From an uncultured Verrucomicrobiota bacterium (GTDB taxonomy: Bacteria; Verrucomicrobiota; Verrucomicrobiia; Limisphaerales; CAIYYI01), in the NCBI GenBank assembly GCA_903930345.1, contig CAIYYI010000204.1:1-37341 (forward strand): a stretch of DNA of 37,341 bases, written 5' to 3'. The stretch's first letter is position 1, and each line of letters opens with the position of its first letter. The notes under the pieces were generated by a model, which saw only the letters and a list, made by a program, of their open reading frames with translations, made no database searches and was not told the DNA's origin. Positions 6,894-14,855 of the stretch are shown in pieces. The position numbers were made by a program, and so were the translations under genes.

Positions 6894-7969
6894 CTATGCA
6901 AAAAGCAGACGGCATGAACTACGCCCCCCAGGGGAAAGCCAACCGGGTGTGCCAGCCGGGCGAGTTTCGCTTCGCCGCCATCGGGCTGGATCACGGGCAT
7001 ATTTTCGGCATGTGCAACGGCCTGCGCGAGGCGGGGGCCGAGCTGGTGAAGGTGTATGATCCGGACCCGGCCAAGGTGGCCGCCTTCTGCCGCACCTACC
7101 CGGAGGCGGCGGTGGCCGCCAGCGAGCAGGAGATCCTGGACGATCCCGCCATCCAACTGGTGGCCTCGGCCTCGGTGCCATGCGAGCGCTGCCCGCTGGG
7201 TCTCCGCGTCCTGGACCACGGGAAGGATTATTTCGCGGACAAGCCGGCCCTCACCACCCTGGAGCAACTGGAGCAGGCCCGGCGCAAGACGCGCGAGACC
7301 GGACGGATTTTCGCTGTCTATTACTCCGAGCGCCTGCACGTGGAGGCGGCGGTGTACGCGGGCCAGTTGATCGAACGGGGGGCCATCGGACGCGTCCTGC
7401 AGGTCATCGGACTCGGGCCGCACCGGCTCAATCCGCCCAGCCGCCCGCCCTGGTTCTGGGAGCGCAGCCAGACCGGCGGCATCCTCTGCGACATCGGCAG
7501 CCACCAGATCGAGCAGTTCCTGCACTACGCCGGGGCCCGCTCCGCCCGCGTGCTGCACAGCAAGGTGGCCAATTACCTGGGGGCCAAATACCCGGAGTTC
7601 GAGGATTTTGGCGATGCCACCCTGCTGGCGGACAATGGGGCCACCCATTACTTTCGCGTGGACTGGTACACCCCGGACGGACTGGGCGCCTGGGGGGATG
7701 GCCGCACGTTCATCGTGGGCACCACCGGCTCCATTGAGCTCCGCAAATACCTGGACGTGGCCCGGGACAAGACCGGCGACCACGTCTATCTGGTGGATCA
7801 GCAAGGCGAGCATCACCTGCCGGTGAACGGCCAGGTGGGCTTCCCCTATTTCGGTGCCCTGATCCTCGACTGCCTGCGCCGCACCGAGCTGGCGATGCCC
7901 CAGGCGCACACCTTTCTGGCGGCGGAGCTTTGCCTGCAGGCCCAGACGCAGGCCCTCCGGATCACCTGA
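6890..7969 (+). CDS. Gfo/Idh/MocA-family oxidoreductase (second of pair)
   Basis: The 359-residue protein has a Rossmann start FRFAAIGLDHGHIFGMCNGL, which departs from the normal GxGxxG (G-L-D-H-G-H), and then VKVYDPDPAKV. The catalytic Lys motif reads F-A-D-K-P-A instead of E-K-P. The C-terminal domain keeps GGILCDIGSHQIEQFLHY, matching the D-x-x-x-H substrate residues. It is therefore a divergent member that may bind its cofactor differently. The GTG at 6890 gives a 4-bp overlap (GTGA) with the upstream gene; the ATG at 6896 is an alternative start. Being paired with a second, typical oxidoreductase and the URO-D-like protein suggests two-step oxidation and reduction of one substrate, but that is inference. 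A strong hairpin follows 16 bp after the stop. Confidence 0.9.
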   Translation: MTMQKADGMNYAPQGKANRVCQPGEFRFAAIGLDHGHIFGMCNGLREAGAELVKVYDPDPAKVAAFCRTYPEAAVAASEQEILDDPAIQLVASASVPCERCPLGLRVLDHGKDYFADKPALTTLEQLEQARRKTRETGRIFAVYYSERLHVEAAVYAGQLIERGAIGRVLQVIGLGPHRLNPPSRPPWFWERSQTGGILCDIGSHQIEQFLHYAGARSARVLHSKVANYLGAKYPEFEDFGDATLLADNGATHYFRVDWYTPDGLGAWGDGRTFIVGTTGSIELRKYLDVARDKTGDHVYLVDQQGEHHLPVNGQVGFPYFGALILDCLRRTELAMPQAHTFLAAELCLQAQTQALRIT

Positions 7970-7978
7970 GCCGGGCAG

Positions 7979-8010
7979 AAAAAAGCCCCTGGTCCGAAAC
8001 GGCCAGGGGC
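7979..8010 (-). terminator. Rho-independent terminator, minus strand (probably bidirectional)
   Basis: GCCCCTGG at 7985-7992 pairs perfectly with CCAGGGGC at 8003-8010, extended by CCG/CGG around an AAA loop. Six A at 7979-7984 become a U-run on the minus strand just after the stem, so it ends the DUF1080 transcript coming from the right. The same stem may also stop the operon coming from the left. Confidence 0.85.
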
Positions 8011-8030
8011 GGTCTGACTTGCAGGCAGCC

Positions 8031-8732
8031 TTACTTCAGCGGCTTGATCTTCAGGTTGCGAAACTCGATCCGGTAGCCCTCGCCCTCCACGCCGATGAAG
8101 CCGGTGGGCTGGTTGCAGCCGTCGAACTCGCACGTGACCGCACCGTTGACCCACAGGGTGAGCACCTTGCCCTTGGCGGTCACCTCAAACGTGTTCCATT
8201 CCCCGGCGGGCTTCACGCGGTTCTCGGTGACCTGCTTGTTCAGGTTGAAGAATTTCTTGCCGCCCTCCGGCGTGGGGGTCTGCCCAAAAAGGAAGCCGTC
8301 CTTGGCATCGCCGAACTGCGCCTGGTGCCAGATGGAGCCGTCCTTGTCATTCCGGACGTACGCGCCGCTGTTGTAGCCCTTCTTGCCTTCCACCTTCGTG
8401 TAGCGGAATTCAAAATGGAAGATGGCGTCGCCCTGCTCCTTTTTGAACAGCAGCATGTCATGGCCGCCGTCGCCGTCGCAGATCAGGAGACGGCTGTCGG
8501 CATCCACATGCCACTGCTCACGGCCGAGCTTGCCGGTGGGCGGCACGGAGACGCGGTACCAATCCTTGAGATCGGCACTGGGCAGGATATCGGTCCAGCC
8601 CTGTGAATCTTTTTCCAGGGCGGATGGGGTGGGCTCGGCCGCGCCCAGAAAAGCGGGGGCGGTCAGCAGGGTAAAAGCGGCGGCAGCCACGAGCAGGCGC
8701 CGGGAAATAACGGTGGAGCAATGGTTCAACAT
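8031..8732 (-). CDS. Secreted DUF1080 / 3-keto-disaccharide hydrolase domain protein
   Basis: From the ATG at 8732 the product has 233 residues: a signal peptide (SRRLLVAAAAFTLLTAPAFLGAAE), then one concanavalin-like DUF1080 domain. Its features are GWTDILPSADLKDWYRVS, DGGHDMLLFKKEQGDAIFHF, KKGYNSGAYVRNDKDGSIWH, GEWNTFEVTAKGKVLTLWVN, and a closing EGEGYRIEFRNLKIKPL. Proteins of this family have been shown to hydrolyse 3-keto-glycosides, products of Gfo/Idh-type dehydrogenases. The frame is open far upstream to 9281, but that extension is antisense to the neighbouring gene and is rejected. The gene lies head to tail behind the PmoA-like gene (74-bp gap) and ends at a clear terminator. It probably acts in the periplasm or outside the cell; the precise substrate is unknown. 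Confidence 0.92.
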   Translation of the reverse strand: MLNHCSTVISRRLLVAAAAFTLLTAPAFLGAAEPTPSALEKDSQGWTDILPSADLKDWYRVSVPPTGKLGREQWHVDADSRLLICDGDGGHDMLLFKKEQGDAIFHFEFRYTKVEGKKGYNSGAYVRNDKDGSIWHQAQFGDAKDGFLFGQTPTPEGGKKFFNLNKQVTENRVKPAGEWNTFEVTAKGKVLTLWVNGAVTCEFDGCNQPTGFIGVEGEGYRIEFRNLKIKPLK

Positions 8733-8806
8733 GGCCACAGCAAGCCATGAAAAATCCTTTTCGGCAAGCACGGTTTTGCGGCACCCGCCCGCGTCCGCAA
8801 GGAGGG

Positions 8807-9775
8807 CTACTGGCCGGCTTTCACATAGGCCTGGTGCTCCGCCGTCAGCCGGGCGGGGGCCCAGGCTCCGGCATGCACCAGCACCCGGTAGCGCAGGCGC
8901 AGTTGCTCCCCGGCCTTCATCCGGTGCGGCTGGTTGCAGAGCACGGCGGGGCTGTAGAAGTGCATGACCTTGCCGTTGATGGCATACCAGGGGCTCGGCG
9001 CATTCAGGTTCAGCGGGTGGTCCAGTATCGCCACTCCGGCCGGCCGCCCCCCAACCTCCCCGGTGTAATCCATGCCGATGCCGGCACCCCGGAATCGCTC
9101 CTCCGTGAAGGCCACCGGACCGGCCGGGTTGCTGACCACCGCATTGCTGAGGCCCCCCGCAAAACGCACCGACAACCCCGCGTAGCCACCGTACGGTTTG
9201 CCCTCCGGCTCGTTGGGCAGGGGGGTGCGGTCCAGCACCACGTTGGTGAGGGCGGTGAACCGCAGGTCCCAGTCCATCCAATATCCGCCCTCGGCGTCGG
9301 GGGCACTGAGAGTGATCTGGCGCTGCTCAGTCAGCACCGGCGCGCCGCCCGCCGGCAGGTAGGCCAGATCCTGCTGGATGCGGGCCGAGAAATCCGGCCG
9401 GGTCTCAATGCGCGGTGCCTCATGGCGGGTGGTGCCGGCCGCCTTGCCCGTCGCCTTGTCCTCCTCCCAGTAATTCACGCCGTTCACATATTTCCAGGAG
9501 AACCACAGGCCCCGGTGCCACGGGTGATCGGCCGGTCGGAAGCCGGTCAGCACCGGCCCGCCCGCCGGGGCCACCGGATGAAAGCACGGCTTGGAATCGC
9601 TCGCCCCATAACGGAAGCACCAGAGCGTCTGCCCGCCTTGCAGCAGGGCGGTGCTGCCTGCCTCCTTCTGCCAGGACCAATCGGCGGCCGCCCGGGAGGA
9701 AACCGGCCCGGCAAGGGTGAGGAGGGAAAACAACAGAGTGGCTCTGAGCGCGGCTTGAACGGATGCGGTATTCAT
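8807..9775 (-). CDS. Secreted PmoA-like (DUF6807) family protein
   Basis: The 322-residue product begins with a signal peptide (QAALRATLLFSLLTLAGPVS, cleavage near SRAAA). The body shows the DUF6807/'PmoA' family pattern: HPVAPAGGPVLTGFRPADHP, WHRGLWFSWKYVNGVNYWEE, DRTPLPNEPEGKPYGGYAGL, and a final PHRMKAGEQLRLRYRVLVHA. The name PmoA in this family is historical; there is no particulate methane monooxygenase context here. In PVC bacteria and Bacteroidetes these proteins sit beside DUF1080 and Gfo/Idh/MocA genes, which suggests a carbohydrate function. The conserved H-P-W-H-R-G-L segment could bind metal or sugar. The start at 9775 was chosen because the signal peptide begins there; an upstream Met at 9820 would bury it. 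The enzymatic role is unknown. Confidence 0.85.
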   Translation of the reverse strand: MNTASVQAALRATLLFSLLTLAGPVSSRAAADWSWQKEAGSTALLQGGQTLWCFRYGASDSKPCFHPVAPAGGPVLTGFRPADHPWHRGLWFSWKYVNGVNYWEEDKATGKAAGTTRHEAPRIETRPDFSARIQQDLAYLPAGGAPVLTEQRQITLSAPDAEGGYWMDWDLRFTALTNVVLDRTPLPNEPEGKPYGGYAGLSVRFAGGLSNAVVSNPAGPVAFTEERFRGAGIGMDYTGEVGGRPAGVAILDHPLNLNAPSPWYAINGKVMHFYSPAVLCNQPHRMKAGEQLRLRYRVLVHAGAWAPARLTAEHQAYVKAGQ

Positions 9776-9848
9776 GTTGTGCGAAAAAATATACGGCATC
9801 AGTCCGGCCTGCGCGAGCATTTATCGGAAATGACAACCTTGTACCTGC

Positions 9849-9876
9849 TTGACGATCACCGGCCTGAGCCTACCAT
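9849..9876 (+). promoter_or_regulatory. Promoter of the Asp-box propeller gene (leaderless type)
   Basis: TTGACG (9849-9854), a 16-bp spacer and TACCAT (9871-9876) lie only six bases before the GTG start at 9883, so the transcript would begin at or within the first codon. Confidence 0.55.
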
Positions 9877-9882
9877 GCGCCG

Positions 9883-12141
9883 GTGACCGTATCCACCCTC
9901 CAACACACTGTTGCAGCCGCGCTGATAACGCTGTGGACCTGTTGCCTGGCGGCGACAAACGCAGTCGGCGCCGGTAACCCGGTTGCCAGGGCCATGGAGG
10001 CACCGGAAGGGAACGACATCCGGTGGAACGTCGCGGGCCCCGGCGGCGGGGGCTGGATCCAGTCCATCGCGTTCGATCAGAGAACGCCGGACATTCTCTA
10101 TGTTGGCTGCGATGTGGGCGGATTCTATTTCTCCACCAATGCCGGCCGATCCTATGAGCTGCGCAATCGCGGCTTGCGCGATTATTTTGTGGAAGCGATT
10201 GCGGTGCATCCCCGGGATAGCCGGATCATCCTGCTGGGAACCCAAAGCGGCGTGCACCTCACCACCAACCAGGGCGTGACCTGGCAATGGATGCGCCGGG
10301 GTTTTCCCGCAACCGCCCGCCACCGTTTTTCAGCCCCCATTGGGGCGATCTGCTTCGATCCGCTCCGCCCGCAGGTCGCCTATGCCGGCCTGGGGCAGCC
10401 GCGTTTTGACAAGGACGGCGCGGGAGCCATTTACCGCACCGATGACACCGGTCGGAGCTGGCGGCGCGTGGATGGCAACCGGCTTCCCGCCAAGGCGATC
10501 GTCAGCGACCTCGAAGTACAACCCGATGATTCCCGCGTTATTCTTGCGGCCACCAGCGAAGGCATTTATCGCAGCGATAACGAGGGGGCCACCTGGGATG
10601 AATCAAATGACGGATTGCCTCATCGTTACGTTGAAGAGCTGGCCTTTGCCCCCGCCTCACCCGGGACGGTTTATGCCACCCTGAGATGCACCAGTCGCTC
10701 CAACTGGAATGGGGGCGTATTCATCAGCGAGGACGCCGGGAAAAGCTGGCGCAATGCCAGCGGTGATGGACTTCCAAAGCGCCTCCATAAGTCCGGTGGA
10801 GAACGATCACTGACCTCTAATCCCAAGGAGATTGTCGTGGATCCGAACGATGCCAGGACAGCCTACGTGGGCAACCGGGATTGGGTCAGCGCCGGGGTTT
10901 ACAAAACCACGGATGCCGGCCGGCACTGGACCCGCGTGACGTATCACGAAGCGGAAAAACGCAACATGGACTATGGGTGGATCACCTCCTGGGGACCCTC
11001 CGTGGAGTGCCTGGCCATTCGCCCGCCGGGCCGCGTGGTGTTTGGAACCAGCGGACATGTGTTCATGTCGGACGATGCGGGAAAATCCTGGCAACAGCGC
11101 TACTCCGCCGCGCGAACCAGCGGAACCATTCAAGGCACAGGCCTGGAAGTCACCTGCGTGTGGCGCGTCATTTCCGACCCGGTGCGCACCAACCGCATCT
11201 ATTGCGCGTACATGGACATCGGGCTTTTGATTAGTGAAGATAACGGACGAACATTCCGCCAGAGCCATCAGGGGATGAAACACCAAGGCAATTGCTTTGC
11301 CGTGGTCGTTGACCCGATGGCTCCCAACACCCTCTGGGCGGCCACTGGAAGATGGGAAAGCAATCAGGGCGATGTGTGCCGTTCTGACGACGACGGGCAT
11401 TCCTGGCAGGTGGTGGGGCAGACAAACTCCGGTTTGCCGGACGGGCAGGTGTTGGAAATGGTGCTCGACCCCGGCAGCCCCGTCGGCCAGCGCCGCCTCC
11501 TTGCCGCATGCAATGGGCATGGCTTTTTTGAAACCAGCGATGGCGGAAAGTCCTGGCACTCCATCACCGGAAATCTGCCCGCTGAGGAGGCCAGGAAACC
11601 GCGGGGGATACTGCTTGACCCCCAGGATCCGAAACATTTGATCGCCGCCCTCCACCGCCAGGTTTACGGCACGCTGGACGGAGGGAAAACGTGGCAACAG
11701 CTCAACGCCGGAAGCGAGCTGCCGGATATCCAGCAGATTGTGGCTGATCCCACCCGCTTCCGGGTGCTTTACGCTGCCGCCCGCGAATACTACGATTCCA
11801 AACTCAAACGCCTGTTTCCAGGCGGGCTATACCGCAGCGAGGATGCCGGCCGGTCCTGGCAGCGGATTCTCGATTACCATTTCGTCCATAACGTGGCCAT
11901 AAACCCGCGCCGCCCGAACATTCTTTATGCCGCCACGGCTGATCACCCCTATCACGATGAACCGGTGGCCGCCGGTTTGCTGAAGAGTGTGGATGGCGGT
12001 CGCACCTGGCGCCGTGAAAACGTAGGCTTGTCCCTGCTCAATCTCAAATCCATCGCCATCAGCCCGCACCAGCCCGCCCGGCTCTATCTCGGATCGTCAG
12101 GCAACAGCTTGTTCACCGGGGAAGATTCAGCGATTAAGTGA
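9883..12141 (+). CDS. Secreted multi-Asp-box (BNR/VPS10-like) beta-propeller protein
   Basis: The 752-residue product starts with a signal peptide (VAAALITLWTCCLAATNAVG) and consists of about thirteen repeats of the Asp-box S/T-x-D-x-G-x-S/T-W. Examples are TDDTGRSW, SDNEGATW, SEDAGKSW, SDDAGKSW, SDDDGHSW, TSDGGKSW, TLDGGKTW, SEDAGRSW and SVDGGRTW. Between them come strands of the form DPR-x-x-YA, for example RPNILYAAT. This architecture makes one or two multi-blade propellers, as in VPS10/sortilin-type proteins and GH74 xyloglucanases. I cannot place the GH74 catalytic Asp pair, so a hydrolase activity is possible but not shown. The GTG at 9883 is supported by the promoter six bases upstream and by the signal peptide. 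It is divergent from the PmoA-like gene and faces the AraC regulator gene. The exported location fits the surrounding carbohydrate-related genes. Confidence 0.85.
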   Translation: MTVSTLQHTVAAALITLWTCCLAATNAVGAGNPVARAMEAPEGNDIRWNVAGPGGGGWIQSIAFDQRTPDILYVGCDVGGFYFSTNAGRSYELRNRGLRDYFVEAIAVHPRDSRIILLGTQSGVHLTTNQGVTWQWMRRGFPATARHRFSAPIGAICFDPLRPQVAYAGLGQPRFDKDGAGAIYRTDDTGRSWRRVDGNRLPAKAIVSDLEVQPDDSRVILAATSEGIYRSDNEGATWDESNDGLPHRYVEELAFAPASPGTVYATLRCTSRSNWNGGVFISEDAGKSWRNASGDGLPKRLHKSGGERSLTSNPKEIVVDPNDARTAYVGNRDWVSAGVYKTTDAGRHWTRVTYHEAEKRNMDYGWITSWGPSVECLAIRPPGRVVFGTSGHVFMSDDAGKSWQQRYSAARTSGTIQGTGLEVTCVWRVISDPVRTNRIYCAYMDIGLLISEDNGRTFRQSHQGMKHQGNCFAVVVDPMAPNTLWAATGRWESNQGDVCRSDDDGHSWQVVGQTNSGLPDGQVLEMVLDPGSPVGQRRLLAACNGHGFFETSDGGKSWHSITGNLPAEEARKPRGILLDPQDPKHLIAALHRQVYGTLDGGKTWQQLNAGSELPDIQQIVADPTRFRVLYAAAREYYDSKLKRLFPGGLYRSEDAGRSWQRILDYHFVHNVAINPRRPNILYAATADHPYHDEPVAAGLLKSVDGGRTWRRENVGLSLLNLKSIAISPHQPARLYLGSSGNSLFTGEDSAIK

Positions 12142-12311
12142 TGAAGGGTTGGGCGGGCTTCTGGTCAGGGCTCCGCCAATTGCGAATCGATTTTCCCGGT
12201 GCAATCCACCACGGCATGAGTTGTGGGGGGCGTATTTTGCTGTTGAGTGGGGGTGAAATCGGATTACAAATCCGCGGTCCGGGCTTGGGTCTTCGAGGGG
12301 GATGCGTATGA

Positions 12312-13355
12312 TCAATGGGGCACAGCTTTGCCCTTCGCCGGCTGCCGAACCTGCGATGGCGTCTCCCGGTACTGGCGGGGGCTCTGTCCGGTCAGTCGAC
12401 GAAAGGTGGTGGCGAAGTATTGGCTGGACTGGAAACCGCAGGCGAATGCGGCGTCGGTCACGCTCAGCTCCGGCTGCGCGCGCAACTGCCCCTTGGCCAC
12501 CTCAATGCGGCAGCGCGCCAGATGCTCCATGGGTGAGAGGTTGGTGATCTCCCGGCAGTAGGAGGCAAAGCGGCTGCGCCCCAGCCCGCACTGCCGCGCC
12601 ATCTCCTCCAGCGTCCAGGGCTGGCCCACGTGCCGGGGCAGCGCCGCCAGGAACATCTCCACGCTCCGCCGCGTGGTGGCCAGGCTGGCGTCCAGGGCCG
12701 GCTTCTGGCTTTCCACCAGATCCAGCAGCGCCAGGAACAGCTCGTTGATGAAAAGCTGCAGCCGGGTCTGCGCCGACCGAGGATCGGGAGTCTCCACCAG
12801 CTCGCCAATCTTCTCAAAGCACCGTCGGATCTCCGCGCTGCTCTGCCAGACCGGCTGCTCGTTGTGCCGCAGCAGCAGGGTCAGCCGGTCGCGATCGTCC
12901 GGGGAAAGGATGAGCCAGGGCGGCCAGTGCCACGGCTGGTCGGGCCGCCGCACCCCCACATCCAGGATCAGCCAATACAGGCGGCTGGCACCCACATGCG
13001 GGTTCCCGACCTTGTGCCGCTGCCAGGGCCGCGTGATCGTAAGCTGGCCATTTTTCAGGCGGTGGCTGTGGTTTTCCACCTGGAAATCGGTCTGCCCCCG
13101 CGCCAGGTAGGTGATCTCCACCCCCTCGTTGCGGTGCCAGTCCAAGCCCCAGCTCTGCGGCCCGGGCGCATCCCAGTATCCCACGGTGGAAACCTCCGGC
13201 AGCACGCGCGGCGGGAGCGGGCGGCCCGGGTAGCCCCGGCGCATCAGGGCGCACACCCGCACCTCCCCCCGCGCGGCGGCCTGCACCAGCGGCTCGCAGC
13301 GGTCGGCGTGGTACTTGGAGTCAGAGCTGAGAAAGATGGCCGAGCGCATGTTCAA
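12312..13355 (-). CDS. AraC-family transcriptional regulator
   Basis: The 347-residue protein has an N-terminal cupin-like sensor part (WHRNEGVEITYLARGQTDFQ, LKNGQLTITRPWQRHKVG) and a C-terminal double helix-turn-helix: WTLEEMARQCGLGRSRFASY, then LSVTDAAFACGFQSSQYFAT followed by FRRLTGQSPRQYRE. The cupin part normally senses a small ligand such as a sugar. It is transcribed divergently from the Tat-exported oxidoreductase and isomerase genes, 84 bp apart, so it is the natural candidate to control them and itself. A strong promoter lies upstream, and an inverted CCAAT-N7-ATTGG (13362-13378) in its leader could be a binding site. The ligand is unknown. Confidence 0.93.
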   Translation of the reverse strand: MNMRSAIFLSSDSKYHADRCEPLVQAAARGEVRVCALMRRGYPGRPLPPRVLPEVSTVGYWDAPGPQSWGLDWHRNEGVEITYLARGQTDFQVENHSHRLKNGQLTITRPWQRHKVGNPHVGASRLYWLILDVGVRRPDQPWHWPPWLILSPDDRDRLTLLLRHNEQPVWQSSAEIRRCFEKIGELVETPDPRSAQTRLQLFINELFLALLDLVESQKPALDASLATTRRSVEMFLAALPRHVGQPWTLEEMARQCGLGRSRFASYCREITNLSPMEHLARCRIEVAKGQLRAQPELSVTDAAFACGFQSSQYFATTFRRLTGQSPRQYRETPSQVRQPAKGKAVPH

Positions 13356-13382
13356 TTTTTACCAATGGGCGATATTGGAAGA

Positions 13383-13410
13383 AAACTAGGACCCGGCTGG
13401 CTATTGTCAA
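13383..13410 (-). promoter_or_regulatory. Sigma70-type promoter of the araC-family gene
   Basis: Read on the minus strand, TTGACA (13410-13405) is a perfect -35 box and TAGTTT (13388-13383) a fair -10 box, separated by 16 bp. The start codon is 27 bases after the -10 box, so this transcript has a leader. Confidence 0.6.
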
Positions 13411-13439
13411 TGGCGTAATACGAAAGCCCGAGAAACTTT

Positions 13440-14831
13440 ATGACACGTTTTTCCTCCTTGAACCGGCGGCACTTTCTTAAGCGCCTGGCCAGCGCCACGG
13501 CGGTGGCGGCGGCCTTCCCCACCATCATCCCCGCCTCCGCCCGGGGCGCGGCCGGCACAGTGGCCCCCTCCAACCGCATCACCCTGGCCACCCTCGGCAC
13601 CGGCCCGCGCTGCATTGATGTGCTCAAGGGCGCCCTCAAGCAGGCGGATGCGCAGGTGGTGGCCGTGTGCGACGTGAAGGCCGACCAGCGGGCCAAGGGC
13701 AGCCAGCTGGTGAATGAGAAGTACGGCAACCAGGATTGCCGCACCTATGAGAACTTCCAGGAGGTGCTGGCCCGCAAGGCTATTGACGCCTGCATCATCG
13801 GCTCCCCGGACCACTGGCACGTGATCATGGGCCTCCAGGCCGTGCGGGCGGGCAAGGATATCTATGTGGAGAAGCCGATGGGCTGCTCCCTGGAGGAGGA
13901 TCAGCTCCTGCGCAAGGCGGTCCAAAAATACCGGCGCATCTTCCAGTTCGGCACCCAGCAGCGCTCGGACCGCAAATTCCGGCTGGCGTGCGAGCTGGTG
14001 CGCAACGGGCGCATCGGCAAGCTCAAGCACGTCAACGTCTGGTGCCCGGGCAGCACCCCGGGCGGGTCCACGCAGGAGGTGCCGGTGCCCGCTGGGCTGG
14101 ATTACAACGCCTGGCTTGGGCCCGCGCCGTTCAAACCCTACCGCGAACACCTGTGCGATTCGGCCGGGGAGACCAAGACCTGGTGGTTCAACTCGGATTA
14201 CGCCCTGGGCTTCATCGCCGGCTGGGGCATTCATCCGCTGGATATCGCCCTGTGGGGCGGCGGGGATCTGCTGAACGGGCGGGTGGAGATTGAGGGCCCG
14301 GCCCGCTACCCCACGGCGGGCGCGTGCAACACCGCCACCACCTGGGATCTGAACCTGCAATTTGCCAGCGGGGTGACGATGACGTTTGTCGGCGTGCCCA
14401 ACGGCGGCAACAATGGCAAGGCCACCGGGGAAGCCTGGGCACACGAGGCCGAATGGAAGGAGCGCTACGGCAAACTCGACACGCACGGCACCGCCTTTGA
14501 GGGGACCGATGGCTGGATCATGGTCAACCGCGGCCGACTGGCGTCCAACCAGGCCAGCCTGCCGGAAACGCCCGAAAGCGAGCTGCCCCTGAAGCTCAAG
14601 GTCAGCAGCGACCATGTGCGCGACTTCCTGGACAGCATCAAGTCCCGCCAGCCCACCGTCTCCCCCGTGGAGGAGGCCGTGCGCGGGGATGCCCTCTGTT
14701 ACGCCTCGGACATCGCCGGCCGCCTGGCCCGCAAGGTCACCTTCGACCTGGCCCAAGAGGAATTTGTGAAGGACCGGACGGCGAACAAGCTGCTCGACCG
14801 CCGCACGCCGCGCAAACCGTGGAAATTCTAA
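13440..14831 (+). CDS. Tat-exported Gfo/Idh/MocA-family oxidoreductase
   Basis: The 463-residue protein opens with the twin-arginine signal N-R-R-H-F-L-K and a hydrophobic stretch ending AFPTIIPASARGAA, so it is folded with its cofactor in the cytoplasm and then exported. The Rossmann start is ITLATLGTGPRCIDVLKGAL; the catalytic Lys lies in DIYVEKPMGCSLEEDQLL, and the substrate domain carries WGIHPLDIALWGGG, the usual D-x-x-x-H-like site. Exported members in Verrucomicrobia, Planctomycetes and Bacteroidetes belong to sugar-degradation loci and oxidise glycosides in the periplasm, some to 3-keto sugars. The next gene, a TIM-barrel isomerase/epimerase 24 bp downstream, is probably co-transcribed. 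The divergent AraC-type gene likely controls both. The substrate is not determined. Confidence 0.95.
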   Translation: MTRFSSLNRRHFLKRLASATAVAAAFPTIIPASARGAAGTVAPSNRITLATLGTGPRCIDVLKGALKQADAQVVAVCDVKADQRAKGSQLVNEKYGNQDCRTYENFQEVLARKAIDACIIGSPDHWHVIMGLQAVRAGKDIYVEKPMGCSLEEDQLLRKAVQKYRRIFQFGTQQRSDRKFRLACELVRNGRIGKLKHVNVWCPGSTPGGSTQEVPVPAGLDYNAWLGPAPFKPYREHLCDSAGETKTWWFNSDYALGFIAGWGIHPLDIALWGGGDLLNGRVEIEGPARYPTAGACNTATTWDLNLQFASGVTMTFVGVPNGGNNGKATGEAWAHEAEWKERYGKLDTHGTAFEGTDGWIMVNRGRLASNQASLPETPESELPLKLKVSSDHVRDFLDSIKSRQPTVSPVEEAVRGDALCYASDIAGRLARKVTFDLAQEEFVKDRTANKLLDRRTPRKPWKF

Positions 14832-14855
14832 ACCCATTCCAAACCCAACAACGCT

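Noticed and set aside
8733-9281. N-terminal extension of the DUF1080 frame
   Set aside because: It would hide the signal peptide and overlap the PmoA-like gene in another frame.
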